The position numbers were made by a program, and so were the translations under genes. Shown piece by piece: positions 44,942 to 53,518 of a stretch of 64,000 nucleotides of DNA; positions within the stretch are counted from its first letter, which is position 1; every line of letters starts with the position of its first letter. The stretch spans positions 1,674,001 through 1,738,000 of the forward strand of contig CAVUKN010000007.1 of assembly GCA_963742105.1 (NCBI GenBank). Reading direction: 5' to 3'. The notes under the pieces are model-generated. The model saw only the letters and a list, made by a program, of their open reading frames with translations, was not told the DNA's origin and did no database searches. This DNA comes from Gp6-AA40 sp963742105. Lineage in GTDB: Bacteria; Acidobacteriota; Vicinamibacteria; Vicinamibacterales; UBA2999.

Positions 44942-45847
44942 GTGAACGTTCCTGGTTCTGTCCACCTCTTCGAAGTCGGTCCCCGCGACGGGCTGCAGAA
45001 CGAGGCGACCGCCGTGCCCACGGCCGCCAAGATTGCATTCGTCGACGCACTCGCAGCCGCCGGACACTCGACCATCGAGGTCTCCGCGTTTGTCAGTCCG
45101 CGATGGGTGCCGCAGATGGCGGACGCGGCGGAGGTGTTCGCCGGCATTCACCGCCGCGAGGGCGTGCGCTATACCGCCCTCGTACCCAACCTGGCGGGAC
45201 TCGAGCGGGCGCAGCAGGCGGGTGTCGACGAGATCGCCATCTTCGCCGCCGCCTCTGAAACGTTCAGCCAGCGCAACATCAACCAGTCCATTTCCGCCTC
45301 TCTCCAGACCTACGCTGCCGTCTGCCGGCAAGCCAGCGCCGCCGGCTTGCGTGTGCGGGCGTATCTCTCCACTGTCTTCGGCTGCCCGTTCGAGGGCGAT
45401 GTACCTGTCCCGACGGTGGCCACGATCGCGGCGCAGCTGATCGACATGGGTGCGTACGAAGTGGCTCTGAGCGATACGATCGGGATCGCGCATCCGGGCC
45501 AGGTGGCGCCAGTCATCGATGCGGTGGCGAAACAGGTGCCGCGGCCGCAGATTGCGCTGCACTTCCATGACACTCGAGGGATGGCCCTGGTGAACGTCGC
45601 GATGGGACTCGATGCGGGCATCACCACGTTCGATTCGTCGGCGGGCGGGCTGGGCGGCTGTCCGTACGCGCCCGGGGCGACCGGAAATCTCGCTACCGAA
45701 GACCTCGTCTCCATGCTGAACGGCCTCGGCGTTCAGACCGGCGTGGACCTCGAGCGGCTGATCGACGCGTCGCGCCTGATCGAGCCATACGTCGGCCATG
45801 CTCTTCCATCGCGTGTGTATCGAGCCCATGGATCCCAGACTCGCTAG
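44942..45847 (+). CDS. liuE: Hydroxymethylglutaryl-CoA lyase
   Basis: 301 aa, TIM-barrel of the HMGL-like family. EVGPRDGLQNE (residues 11-21, catalytic Arg/Asp), EVSAFVSPRWVPQMAD, LHFHDTRGMALVN (metal-binding His pair) and GGLGGCPYAPGATGN with the catalytic Cys. It cleaves HMG-CoA to acetoacetate and acetyl-CoA, the last step of leucine degradation. GTG start follows the liuD repeat closely; it belongs to the operon. Confidence 0.93.
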   Translation: MNVPGSVHLFEVGPRDGLQNEATAVPTAAKIAFVDALAAAGHSTIEVSAFVSPRWVPQMADAAEVFAGIHRREGVRYTALVPNLAGLERAQQAGVDEIAIFAAASETFSQRNINQSISASLQTYAAVCRQASAAGLRVRAYLSTVFGCPFEGDVPVPTVATIAAQLIDMGAYEVALSDTIGIAHPGQVAPVIDAVAKQVPRPQIALHFHDTRGMALVNVAMGLDAGITTFDSSAGGLGGCPYAPGATGNLATEDLVSMLNGLGVQTGVDLERLIDASRLIEPYVGHALPSRVYRAHGSQTR

Positions 45848-46097
45848 CCTGCTGACGGAACTCGTCGAGAAGACGGGGTTGCTGCGTCACGATCTGAAAC
45901 GCAAGGGTGATCTCGAGAAGTACGAGGCCCGCATCGCGCGTGTCGATGCCATGATCGCGAAGATCGCCGAATGTGTCGCGGAGGAGAATCCTGATCTGGC
46001 CAAGGCGCTGCGCACCGCGTGGCAACAACCCGGCCGCAGCCTGGCCTTCAGGAACGCGGATCATCAGAAGGAGATGAAGGACAGGCCCGAATCGTGA
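45828..46097 (+). CDS. Small helical protein
   Basis: 89 aa from ATG 45828, overlapping the end of the HMG-CoA lyase gene by 20 nt. Charged and helical, probably coiled coil (LRHDLKRKGDLEKYEARI). No family recognised. The C-terminal KDRPES is written in a CGTGAAT-like word before the stop. Confidence 0.5.
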   Translation: MDPRLASLLTELVEKTGLLRHDLKRKGDLEKYEARIARVDAMIAKIAECVAEENPDLAKALRTAWQQPGRSLAFRNADHQKEMKDRPES

Positions 46098-46098
46098 A

Positions 46099-47184
46099 TC
46101 ACAATTGAAGCGGTTGCCTTCGCTCCTTCATCCACTTCACCAGCTTCTTCTCCGGCCAGTAGTTGATGATGCGTTCCGGGGGAATGCCGGCGAGCCGCGC
46201 GTGCGCGATGGCAATGTGCGAAAACACCAGCTCCGGGTGGGAGTGCGCATCGCTGTCGAGCGCAAACACGCATCCCTTCGCGAGCGCGCGCGCGGCCAGT
46301 TCGTAGTGAACGTCCTGCCGATCGAAGGACCCGTCGATCTCGATCGCGACGCCACGCTCCGCGGCCGCGTCGAACACCTGATCCCAATCGGCGCTGACGC
46401 CAGGACGGACGTTGTAACGGCGGCCCATCGGGTGCCCGAGGATCGCCACCCCGGGCTGTGACACCGCACCGACCATCCGCGCCGTCTGATCGATCGACTT
46501 GCGCAGCAGCGAGTGCGGTGAGGCGACGACGAACTCGAATTGCCGCAGCTCGTGGGGTTCCATGTCGATGGTGCCATCGGCGCGGATGTTCGCCTCGATC
46601 CCCTTGAACAGCCGGAACCGGCCGGCATACTCCCGGTTCAGCGCATCGATGGCGGCGTGCTGTTCCACCGCCTGCTCCATCGACATCCCGCCAGCGATCG
46701 GCAGGCCGTAGGAGTGGTCCGTGATGCCGGCACAACGCTGCCCGCGGGCCAGGCACGCCGTGACAATCGAGTCGAGCGGCTCTGCTCCGTCACTCCAGAC
46801 CGAGTGCATCTGGAAGTCGCCGCGGTATTTCCGCGGCGAGGGCTCGCCGGGGCGCGCCACGATTTCCTTCACCGCCGCACGGCTGAGGAAGTGCTGCCGG
46901 AGCGCACGCAAGGCCGCGACCTTGTCCGCCTTGTCCGACTCCCGCACCGACTGCTCGACGAAGGCCGACTGGCCGTCGTGAATCAGCTCGCGCGCAATCC
47001 GGTCGGTTGTCGGCCCGATCCCCGGTACCACGCGGAACGTATTCGCGTGGACCAGTGGCGTAATGTGCTCGTCCAGCCGCAGCACGGCCTTGGCGGCCCG
47101 TTTATACCCCCACGATCGCTGGTTGTCACCCGCAAGAAACGCCAGATCGAACAGAAGCCCGGCCAGGGCGAGGTTGACGTCCAT
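46099..47184 (-). CDS. PHP-domain protein with N-terminal helix-hairpin-helix (PolX-like C-terminal half)
   Basis: 361 aa from ATG 47184. An N-terminal helical/HhH region (ITPLVHANTFRVVPGIGPTTDRIARELI split by a turn) precedes a PHP phosphoesterase domain with DFQMHSVWSDG (about 140; metal ligands), ITDHSYGLPIAGGM, KGIEANIRADG and ALDSDAHSHPEL. This matches the C-terminal half of family X DNA polymerases without the polymerase domain. Likely a metal-dependent phosphoesterase or nuclease. A longer frame to 47286 exists but would overlap the OsmC promoter. Confidence 0.75.
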   Translation of the reverse strand: MDVNLALAGLLFDLAFLAGDNQRSWGYKRAAKAVLRLDEHITPLVHANTFRVVPGIGPTTDRIARELIHDGQSAFVEQSVRESDKADKVAALRALRQHFLSRAAVKEIVARPGEPSPRKYRGDFQMHSVWSDGAEPLDSIVTACLARGQRCAGITDHSYGLPIAGGMSMEQAVEQHAAIDALNREYAGRFRLFKGIEANIRADGTIDMEPHELRQFEFVVASPHSLLRKSIDQTARMVGAVSQPGVAILGHPMGRRYNVRPGVSADWDQVFDAAAERGVAIEIDGSFDRQDVHYELAARALAKGCVFALDSDAHSHPELVFSHIAIAHARLAGIPPERIINYWPEKKLVKWMKERRQPLQL

Positions 47185-47270
47185 CCGCTGCCAGTTGATA
47201 GAGTTCACGAGCGGTCGTATGCAATGATCGGTCAACTCCCCTTTCGAATCTTCCACATCGAGTTGAATAC

Positions 47271-47714
47271 ATGGCTGAATTCTCACGACACGCGGACGTG
47301 GACTGGACCGGCAACCTGTTGAATGGCACTGGCCAGGCGTCCGCCGGAACCGGCGCCTTTTCGCTGCCGGTCACCTTCCCGAGCCGCATCGCCGAACGCG
47401 GCGACGGCAAGACCACGCCGGAAGAGCTGCTCGCCGCCTCTCACGCGGTCTGTTACGCGATGGTGCTGGCGAACACGATCGCCAAACAGGGCGGCAAGGC
47501 CACGAAGATGCGCGTGACCGCCACGGTCACCGCCGACAAGAGCGACGCCGGCATCAAGGTCGTCTCCTCGAAGCTGACCGCGATGGTCGAGGGGCTCGAT
47601 GGCATCGACAAGGGCTCGCTCCAGGAACTGGCCACGGGCGCCGAAAAAGGATGCCCGATCTCGAACGCGATTCGCGGCAACGTGACGGTCTCGGTTGACG
47701 CGCGCGCGGTCTGA
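47271..47714 (+). CDS. OsmC-family peroxiredoxin
   Basis: 147 aa. PSRIAERGDGKTTPEELLAASHAVCYAMVLAN contains the catalytic Glu and first Cys, and EKGCPISNAIRGNV the second Cys, as in OsmC-type thiol hydroperoxidases. Length matches OsmC (about 140 aa). Reduces organic peroxides in the cytoplasm. Divergent from the PHP gene. Confidence 0.9.
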   Translation: MAEFSRHADVDWTGNLLNGTGQASAGTGAFSLPVTFPSRIAERGDGKTTPEELLAASHAVCYAMVLANTIAKQGGKATKMRVTATVTADKSDAGIKVVSSKLTAMVEGLDGIDKGSLQELATGAEKGCPISNAIRGNVTVSVDARAV

Positions 47715-47870
47715 TCGCCGTCGATGACAGGTCTGACCTAGTGGTATCCGCTCCGCACATCAGCCGCGGCGGCGCCGTTGTGGCCGCCGGCGGCGCGCGG
47801 TCCGAACGTACCCACGCCAGCAGCCTTGCCGCGGATCCACGCCGATAGACCTGCTCAACAGGATTGCCGG

Positions 47871-49802
47871 ATGGAGGATGGACGCGCCCGCGCCCGGCGG
47901 GCGCTCAGCACCGTCGGCCTGCTCGCGGCCATATGGTCGGCGGTATTGGCCGTGACGCATGGCGTGGTGTTCAGCCTTGGGCCGCTGCACGTCTCGTCCC
48001 GCAATGCGCGCAACCCCGCCCTCGGCGCGCTGCTCCTCTGGGCCGCCGCCGCCGTTTGCGCGCCGGCGGGCGCGCGCGTCGCCACGGTGTTCGCCGACCT
48101 CACAGCGCCGGTCAGACGCGTTGGTGTGCGGATGGTGTCGGGCAGCCAGGTTCTGCCCCGATTGTGGCGAGCGCTGACGCGCCGCCCAGCCACCAGCGTC
48201 TTCGCTGGTCTCCTCGTGGCCCTGCTGCTCGCCACGATATGGGTACGCGGCGCCTTCATCGCGGGCGGATCGGACTCGTACGGTTACGTCAGCGAAGCGC
48301 ACCTCTTCGCGACCGGACGGCTGCATGCTGATCTCCCGCTGGCGAACCGGTTTCCGCACGTCCCGAATCAGGCGCTGACCCCGCTCGGTTATCGGCCCAC
48401 CGAAGACGACAGCGGCACACTCGTGCCCACCTACGCCCCCGGCCTCCCGCTCACGATGGCGGCGTTCGAACGCATCGCCGGGATGAATGCCGTCTATGCC
48501 GTCATGCCACTGCTGGCGGCCATCGCGGTCTGGTTCGCCTACCGGCTCGGGTCACAGCTCGTCGGACCGGGAACGGGACTCGGCGCGGCATTCCTCCTCG
48601 TCACGAGTCCTGCATTCGTCTTTCAGCTCGTCGGAGCGCCGATGAGCGATGTCCCGGCAACGGGCTGGTGGACGCTCGCGTTGTCGCTGCTGCTGACGGA
48701 TCGCCGATGGGCGGCGATCGGTGCAGGCGTGGCGGCGGGAATGGCCATCCTCACCCGCCCTAACCTCCTGCTGGTGGTGGTCGTTCTTGGTCTGTATCTC
48801 CTCTGGCAGGTCGTTCGCAAACGTGAGCATCGGGCCGAAGCGATTACAAGGCTGGCGTTGTTCTCACTGCCTGTCGTGATCGCGTGCCTCACTGTCGCCG
48901 GCCTGAATGCCGCGTGGTACGGGTCTCCGTTTCGAAGCGGGTACTCCGCAGCCCTGTTCAACCTCCGCTTCTGGAAAGACAACGTCCGGAACTATCCGCA
49001 GTGGTTGAGTCAGACGCAGACGCCACTGCTGCTCCTCGGCTTTGCTGCGCCCTTCGTAATCCATTGGCTGCACTCGGGTGGAATCGATCCTTCGCCTTCG
49101 GCGAGGGCGGACCGTGAAACCGGATTCGTACAATTCCCGGCGCAGCGGGCGGCGGCGTGGCTGCTTGCCGGCGTTACCGCATCCGTGTTCGTCTCGTACT
49201 TGTTCTACATGCCGTTCGAAGTCTGGTGGTATCTCCGCTTCCTGCTTCCCGCCTACCCGGCGCTGGCGGTCCTGGCCTGCGCGACCCTCGCCGCATTCGC
49301 CGCGCGATTCGGGCCGATCGCGCGGGTTGCCACTATCGCCGTTGTGATTGCCGCGGCAGCCTTCAGCCTTCAGTTCGGATGGGACATGGAAGGGCTCGGG
49401 GAGTATCGCTATCGAATCATCGCGGAGTGGGTGCGCGATCACCTGCCCGAACGATCGGTGATCCTGACCATGCAGCACAGCGGCAGCATGCTGCACTACT
49501 CAGGCCGGGGCATCGTCCGCTACGACCTGTTGCCGCGCGGCGATTACGAGGCGGCGCTCGATGAAATGATCGCCGCCGGCTACCACCCGTATCTCGTCGT
49601 CGACGAATGGGAAGTGGACCCGGTGCGCCAACTCCATGGCGCCGGTCCACGGGGGACGCTCGACTGGCCGGCGATCGCCATTCTGCCGCTGGCGAATGTC
49701 AGGGTCTGGGATCTGGCGGAAGACCGGGACGCGGCCCGGGCGGCAGGACGGAAACCCGAAGAAATCCCGGTGCCCGACTTCATCTTCCATCCGCTGTTCT
49801 GA
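47871..49802 (+). CDS. Polytopic membrane glycosyltransferase-like protein (GT39/PMT type)
   Basis: 643 aa with about eleven membrane helices. FIAGGSDSYGYVSEAHLFATG after the first pair of helices carries the acidic residue expected in GT-C enzymes. Later segments include TPAFVFQLVGAPMSDVPATGWW-like loops and a C-terminal soluble part (EWVRDHLPERSVILTMQHSGSMLHYSGRG split by family spacing). It probably transfers sugars from a lipid carrier at the inner membrane. Specific reaction unknown. Ends 7 bp from the convergent bacterioferritin gene. Confidence 0.65.
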   Translation: MEDGRARARRALSTVGLLAAIWSAVLAVTHGVVFSLGPLHVSSRNARNPALGALLLWAAAAVCAPAGARVATVFADLTAPVRRVGVRMVSGSQVLPRLWRALTRRPATSVFAGLLVALLLATIWVRGAFIAGGSDSYGYVSEAHLFATGRLHADLPLANRFPHVPNQALTPLGYRPTEDDSGTLVPTYAPGLPLTMAAFERIAGMNAVYAVMPLLAAIAVWFAYRLGSQLVGPGTGLGAAFLLVTSPAFVFQLVGAPMSDVPATGWWTLALSLLLTDRRWAAIGAGVAAGMAILTRPNLLLVVVVLGLYLLWQVVRKREHRAEAITRLALFSLPVVIACLTVAGLNAAWYGSPFRSGYSAALFNLRFWKDNVRNYPQWLSQTQTPLLLLGFAAPFVIHWLHSGGIDPSPSARADRETGFVQFPAQRAAAWLLAGVTASVFVSYLFYMPFEVWWYLRFLLPAYPALAVLACATLAAFAARFGPIARVATIAVVIAAAAFSLQFGWDMEGLGEYRYRIIAEWVRDHLPERSVILTMQHSGSMLHYSGRGIVRYDLLPRGDYEAALDEMIAAGYHPYLVVDEWEVDPVRQLHGAGPRGTLDWPAIAILPLANVRVWDLAEDRDAARAAGRKPEEIPVPDFIFHPLF

Positions 49803-49809
49803 AGGCCGC

Positions 49810-50289
49810 CTAATCCTTTTCTTCGCCTTCGGCCTGGTTGGAGAGGTAGCGCTCGTACCCGATCTCCTTGATCTGGTGAAGCTGCATCTCCAGCCAGTCC
49901 ACGTGCTCTTCCTCGTCCTTCAGCAACAACGAAAACAGCTCCCGCGACACATCGTCGCCGGCCTCGCGCGAGACCTTGATGGCGTTGTTGTACATCCCGA
50001 CGGCGTTCTCCTCGAGCTTCAAGTCGGCTTCGAGCTGCGCTTTCACGTTGCCCCCGACGTTCAGGTCCATGTAGGACATGTTCGGAGTCGCATCGAGGAA
50101 CAGGAGGCGTTCGATCAGCTTCTCTGCGTGCTTCATCTCGTCGATCGACTGCTTCTTGATGTAGGCGCCAATCCGGTGATAGCCCCAGTTGTGGCACATC
50201 TCCGCATGGAGGAAGTACTGGTTGATGGCCGTGAGTTCTTCCTTGAGTGCCTGATTGAGTTGAGCGATCACCTCAGCATTGCCGCGCAT
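49810..50289 (-). CDS. bfr: Bacterioferritin
   Basis: 159 aa, the standard length. LNQALKEELTAINQYFLHAEM (ferroxidase Glu), YIKKQSIDEMKHAEKLIERLLFLDA with the ExxH ligands, DLKLEENAVGMYNNAI and LLLKDEEEHVDWLE are the four-helix motifs. Met52 of the haem site appears as DEMKHAE. Stores iron in a 24-mer. GGAGG lies about 7 nt before ATG 50289. The promoter region contains a large heptamer hairpin. Confidence 0.94.
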   Translation of the reverse strand: MRGNAEVIAQLNQALKEELTAINQYFLHAEMCHNWGYHRIGAYIKKQSIDEMKHAEKLIERLLFLDATPNMSYMDLNVGGNVKAQLEADLKLEENAVGMYNNAIKVSREAGDDVSRELFSLLLKDEEEHVDWLEMQLHQIKEIGYERYLSNQAEGEEKD

Positions 50290-50310
50290 CCACCGCCTCC
50301 ATATCGCAAT

Positions 50311-50440
50311 CGTGAATCGTGAATCGTGAATCGTGAATCGTGAATCGTGAATCGTGAATCGTGAATCGTGAATCGTGAATCCGGCGCGATGGGGGCCAGC
50401 CTCCGTGTCCCCATTCACGATTCACGATTCACGATTCACG
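50311..50440. repeat. Giant heptamer hairpin: ten CGTGAAT then four ATTCACG
   Basis: Ten perfect CGTGAAT units (50311-50380), a 32-nt spacer, then four perfect inverse units ATTCACG (50413-50440). The arms could pair over about 28-30 bp. It lies between divergent bacterioferritin and aldo/keto reductase genes. Confidence 0.9.
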
Positions 50441-50519
50441 ATTGCTCTGCGGGAGCTCGTCTGCCCCACCTGGGCGGCATCGTAGTTGTCCCGGCCTTAC
50501 AGTTGCAAGCGGCCCGCCC

Positions 50520-51458
50520 ATGCGTGAACGCGACACAGACCCTATTCCCATCCGCCCGCTCGGTGCGACGGGAGTCGACGTCTCGGCTCTCGGCCTTGGC
50601 GGCTATCACATCGGCAAGATGAAGAGCGAACGGGAAGCCATACGCGTCGTCCACGCCGCCATCGACGCCGGCATCACGTTCATGGACAACGCCTGGGAGT
50701 ATCACGACGGCCGATCGGAAGCGGTGATGGGTAAGGCGCTGGCCGACCGGCGTGATCGTGTGTTCCTGATGACCAAGGTGTGCACACATGGCCGCGGGCG
50801 TAGCGAAGCCATGCGACAGCTCGAACAATCACTGCGCCGTCTCAAGACCGATCACCTGGACCTGTGGCAGATTCATGAGTGCGCCTACGACAACGACCCC
50901 GAGCGCCACTTTGCGCCGCACGGCGTGGTCGAAGCGCTGACGCGCGCCCGGGAACAGGGCAAGGTAAGGTTCGTCGGGTTTACCGGCCACAAGCGGCCCG
51001 ACATCCACCTGGCGATGCTCGCGCACGACTTTCCCTTCGACACCTGCCAGATGCCGCTCAATTGCTTTGACGCGTCCTTTCGCTCGTTCGAGCAGGAGGT
51101 GCTTCCGAAACTGCTGCGGCGCCGCATCGCGCCGCTCGGGATGAAGAGCCTTGGCGGCGACGGGCGACAGGTGAAGACGAAGGTGATCACCGCGGAAGAA
51201 GGCCTGCGTTACGCGATGAGCCTGCCGGTAGCGACTACGATCAGCGGCATCGACTCGATGAAGGTACTGCGCCAGAACCTGGCCGTCGCTCGCGGCTTCC
51301 GGCCGATGACGGCGCGTCAGATGGCGGCGCTGCGGAAGCGCGTCGCCGGGCCGGCGTCAGATGGTCGCTACGAGCTCTACAAGACCACGGCGATGCACGA
51401 GGGCCCGATTGGCCGCAAGCAGCACGGATTCCCGAGCGACGAAGAACTGTCCGCCTGA
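50520..51458 (+). CDS. Aldo/keto reductase
   Basis: 312 aa. PIRPLGATGVDVSALGLGGYHIG opens the barrel in family style. FMDNAWEYHDGRSE holds the Asp/Tyr pair, RVFLMTKV the Lys, and DHLDLWQIHE the His. NADPH-dependent oxidoreductase, cytoplasmic; substrate unknown. No Tat or haem motifs. The far-upstream in-frame starts lie in the repeat, so ATG 50520 is preferred. Confidence 0.88.
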   Translation: MRERDTDPIPIRPLGATGVDVSALGLGGYHIGKMKSEREAIRVVHAAIDAGITFMDNAWEYHDGRSEAVMGKALADRRDRVFLMTKVCTHGRGRSEAMRQLEQSLRRLKTDHLDLWQIHECAYDNDPERHFAPHGVVEALTRAREQGKVRFVGFTGHKRPDIHLAMLAHDFPFDTCQMPLNCFDASFRSFEQEVLPKLLRRRIAPLGMKSLGGDGRQVKTKVITAEEGLRYAMSLPVATTISGIDSMKVLRQNLAVARGFRPMTARQMAALRKRVAGPASDGRYELYKTTAMHEGPIGRKQHGFPSDEELSA

Positions 51459-51490
51459 GGGATGGAGTGGCGCCCGTCGATGTGGCGCAC

Positions 51491-52375
51491 CTACGTCATG
51501 ACCCGGAAGTGTTCGAACCTCACACCCTTCTCCGGCCCGGTGCCGCGCTTCTCGACAACGAGCCGCAACGGCAGTTCCGGACCGCTGTAGAACGGCGTCT
51601 GCGGCTGCCCGGCCGCAACTGGTGACGTCGTGAGATACAGGTCCGCCACAGTGCTTTCTTCCAGCAAGGACTGCGACGTCCGGCGGCCGCCGATCGCGGT
51701 GACCACGCGCACTCCCCGCTCGGCCAGCTGCGCGAGCCCTCGACGCAGCGACAGCGGTTCACCCGCGTCGATGATCTCCACCCACGGAACCCGCGCCGCT
51801 CGCACGCGCAGAGGGGTCACCGCGGCCGAGGGCGCCATCACATACGACCGGAGTTCCGGCTCCTGAAACATCAGCCCCTCGTCAAAGGGCAGGTCACCTG
51901 CGGCGGTGACGATGACTTGGACCGGGTGTCGTGGCTTGCCCAGCGACAGGCGCAACTTCACCAGCTCCGGATGCCACACCGACAACACGAGCGAACGGGA
52001 CCGCGCGGTGATCGATCCCGAGAGCACCGCGTCGGCATGCACGCGCGACAGGCCTTCGTAGATCAGATGCTTGTCCGTGTGCCCGCCCCCGAGAAGCTGG
52101 GGGTTGTCGGCGATCGTGTTGCCCTCGCGCGATTGCACGAAAACAAGATTGACGATCGGCAGATCCGGAGCGGCAGCTGTCGCACTCTGGTAGAACGGTC
52201 CATCGAACAGTTTCTCGGTCCATTCATTGCCGATCACCGTCCATTGGTCGTCCAGCGTTGTGGAGGCCTCACGCGAACGGACGCGATCCACGACCGTCTC
52301 ATATGGGGGCAGTGCTGCCGCGAGCGCCTCCTGCTCCCGCCGTCTCGCATACGCTTCGAAGCGGAGCGAAAACAT
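51491..52375 (-). CDS. RibD C-terminal / dihydrofolate-reductase-like protein
   Basis: 294 aa. The domain (about 60-290) has PIVNLVFVQSREGNTI, HTDKHLIYEGLSRVHADAVLSG, LPFDEGLMF, RRGLAQLAERGVRVVTAIGGRRTSQSLLEE and VADLYLTTSPVAAG, matching RibD_C (pyrimidine reductase) architecture. There is no deaminase domain. Possibly a reductase outside riboflavin synthesis, as no rib genes are nearby. Confidence 0.75.
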   Translation of the reverse strand: MFSLRFEAYARRREQEALAAALPPYETVVDRVRSREASTTLDDQWTVIGNEWTEKLFDGPFYQSATAAAPDLPIVNLVFVQSREGNTIADNPQLLGGGHTDKHLIYEGLSRVHADAVLSGSITARSRSLVLSVWHPELVKLRLSLGKPRHPVQVIVTAAGDLPFDEGLMFQEPELRSYVMAPSAAVTPLRVRAARVPWVEIIDAGEPLSLRRGLAQLAERGVRVVTAIGGRRTSQSLLEESTVADLYLTTSPVAAGQPQTPFYSGPELPLRLVVEKRGTGPEKGVRFEHFRVMT

Positions 52376-52380
52376 GGGAG

Positions 52381-53439
52381 CTAGACAGCCGCCTGGACGC
52401 GTCCGCTCGCTTCCCCGAGCTGTCGGATCCGATCGATGATGGCGACCGCGAACCGGGTCGCCTCGTCAGGCGTGGCCCCGCAGACGAGGAGGCCGTCGCG
52501 GATGGAGGCGATCGTCAGTCGGGACGCGTACTCGTAAAACCATTCCACGTGCTCGACGGTGATATCCCGCGTGATCTCGGCGGTGCGCTGGCCCTGATAC
52601 CCGAAGTTGACGAACCCATCGCCAACGCCGGTCACGAACTTTGGCGTCTGGGCCTCGAAGCCGTCGGGGTCCCACCGGCCGCGAAACACGACGTTGGTCC
52701 CCCAGCGTCCCATGGCGCCACCCCAATCCGTGATCAGGTAGCGCGCCTCGCGCGACCAGCGCGACACGCGGTGCTCGAAGATCGCGGTGTTCGAACCTCG
52801 TGAGACGTCGCGACGATCCTTCGTGTCCCAGTTCGACAGCAGCATCGTCACGATCTTCAGCCCGCTCAATTGCCGCGACCCGACGAACGGATTGTCGTCC
52901 CATGCCCAGCTGTGTTCGTCGAAGAACATCCGGACAGCGCGATCCTCCAGTTCGAACCGCGCGTCGGTGAAGCGGCCGTCCGCCCCCACGCACTTGCGCG
53001 CCCGCGAGAGATCCGTCGCGCCTTCGATCGTCCCCTCGGCAATGTAATGGGTCACTTCAGCAAAGTAGCCGAGCGCTGCCACGAGCCGGACGGCGAACGA
53101 CTCCGGCTTGGCTTCGTGCCCCCACTTGACGCGCCACAGGCGATCGCGCGCATCGCGAACCGCGACGCAAGGCTGTGAGCCGGCGAGATGCTCTTCGACG
53201 AATCGGAACGGAGGGACCGGCACCCCGTCCGCGCCTCCAGGTCCATAGCGAAGGTCGGCGCTTTCCGCGAGGGACGGTTCGCGCCAGATCCGGTGCCGTG
53301 TTGCCAGCAGTCTCCGCGGGCCGGCGCGGCGAATCCGCCAATGCCCGTGCAGCCGCCATCCGAGTCGAAGCATGCCAGTCACGACGATCACCGACAGACC
53401 GGCGGCGAGCAGGTAGGCGGCGATGCGCAGGGCGGACAT
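52381..53439 (-). CDS. Membrane-anchored atypical kinase-like protein
   Basis: 352 aa with one N-terminal membrane helix (IAAYLLAAGLSVIVVTGM). The soluble part shows a kinase-like order: LWRVKWG (possible ATP-site Lys, about 105), a helical middle, LLSNWDTKDRR (about 215; catalytic-loop-like Asn/Asp) and YLITDWGGAMGRWG (about 245; DxG-like metal Asp). This resembles HipA/FAM20-type atypical kinases. I do not recognise a named family. Separated from the RibD-C gene by 5 bp. Confidence 0.5.
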   Translation of the reverse strand: MSALRIAAYLLAAGLSVIVVTGMLRLGWRLHGHWRIRRAGPRRLLATRHRIWREPSLAESADLRYGPGGADGVPVPPFRFVEEHLAGSQPCVAVRDARDRLWRVKWGHEAKPESFAVRLVAALGYFAEVTHYIAEGTIEGATDLSRARKCVGADGRFTDARFELEDRAVRMFFDEHSWAWDDNPFVGSRQLSGLKIVTMLLSNWDTKDRRDVSRGSNTAIFEHRVSRWSREARYLITDWGGAMGRWGTNVVFRGRWDPDGFEAQTPKFVTGVGDGFVNFGYQGQRTAEITRDITVEHVEWFYEYASRLTIASIRDGLLVCGATPDEATRFAVAIIDRIRQLGEASGRVQAAV

Positions 53440-53518
53440 ATGGTCAAGGTATGCAAAAAGCGAAACCGCCCGCCGTGTGTTACGCTAAGGCGTTTACCGT
53501 TCCGCCGATTAACGCCAA

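Noticed and set aside
50311..50440. CRISPR-like array of CGTGAAT repeats
   Set aside because: Units are 7 nt with no spacers and there are no cas genes.
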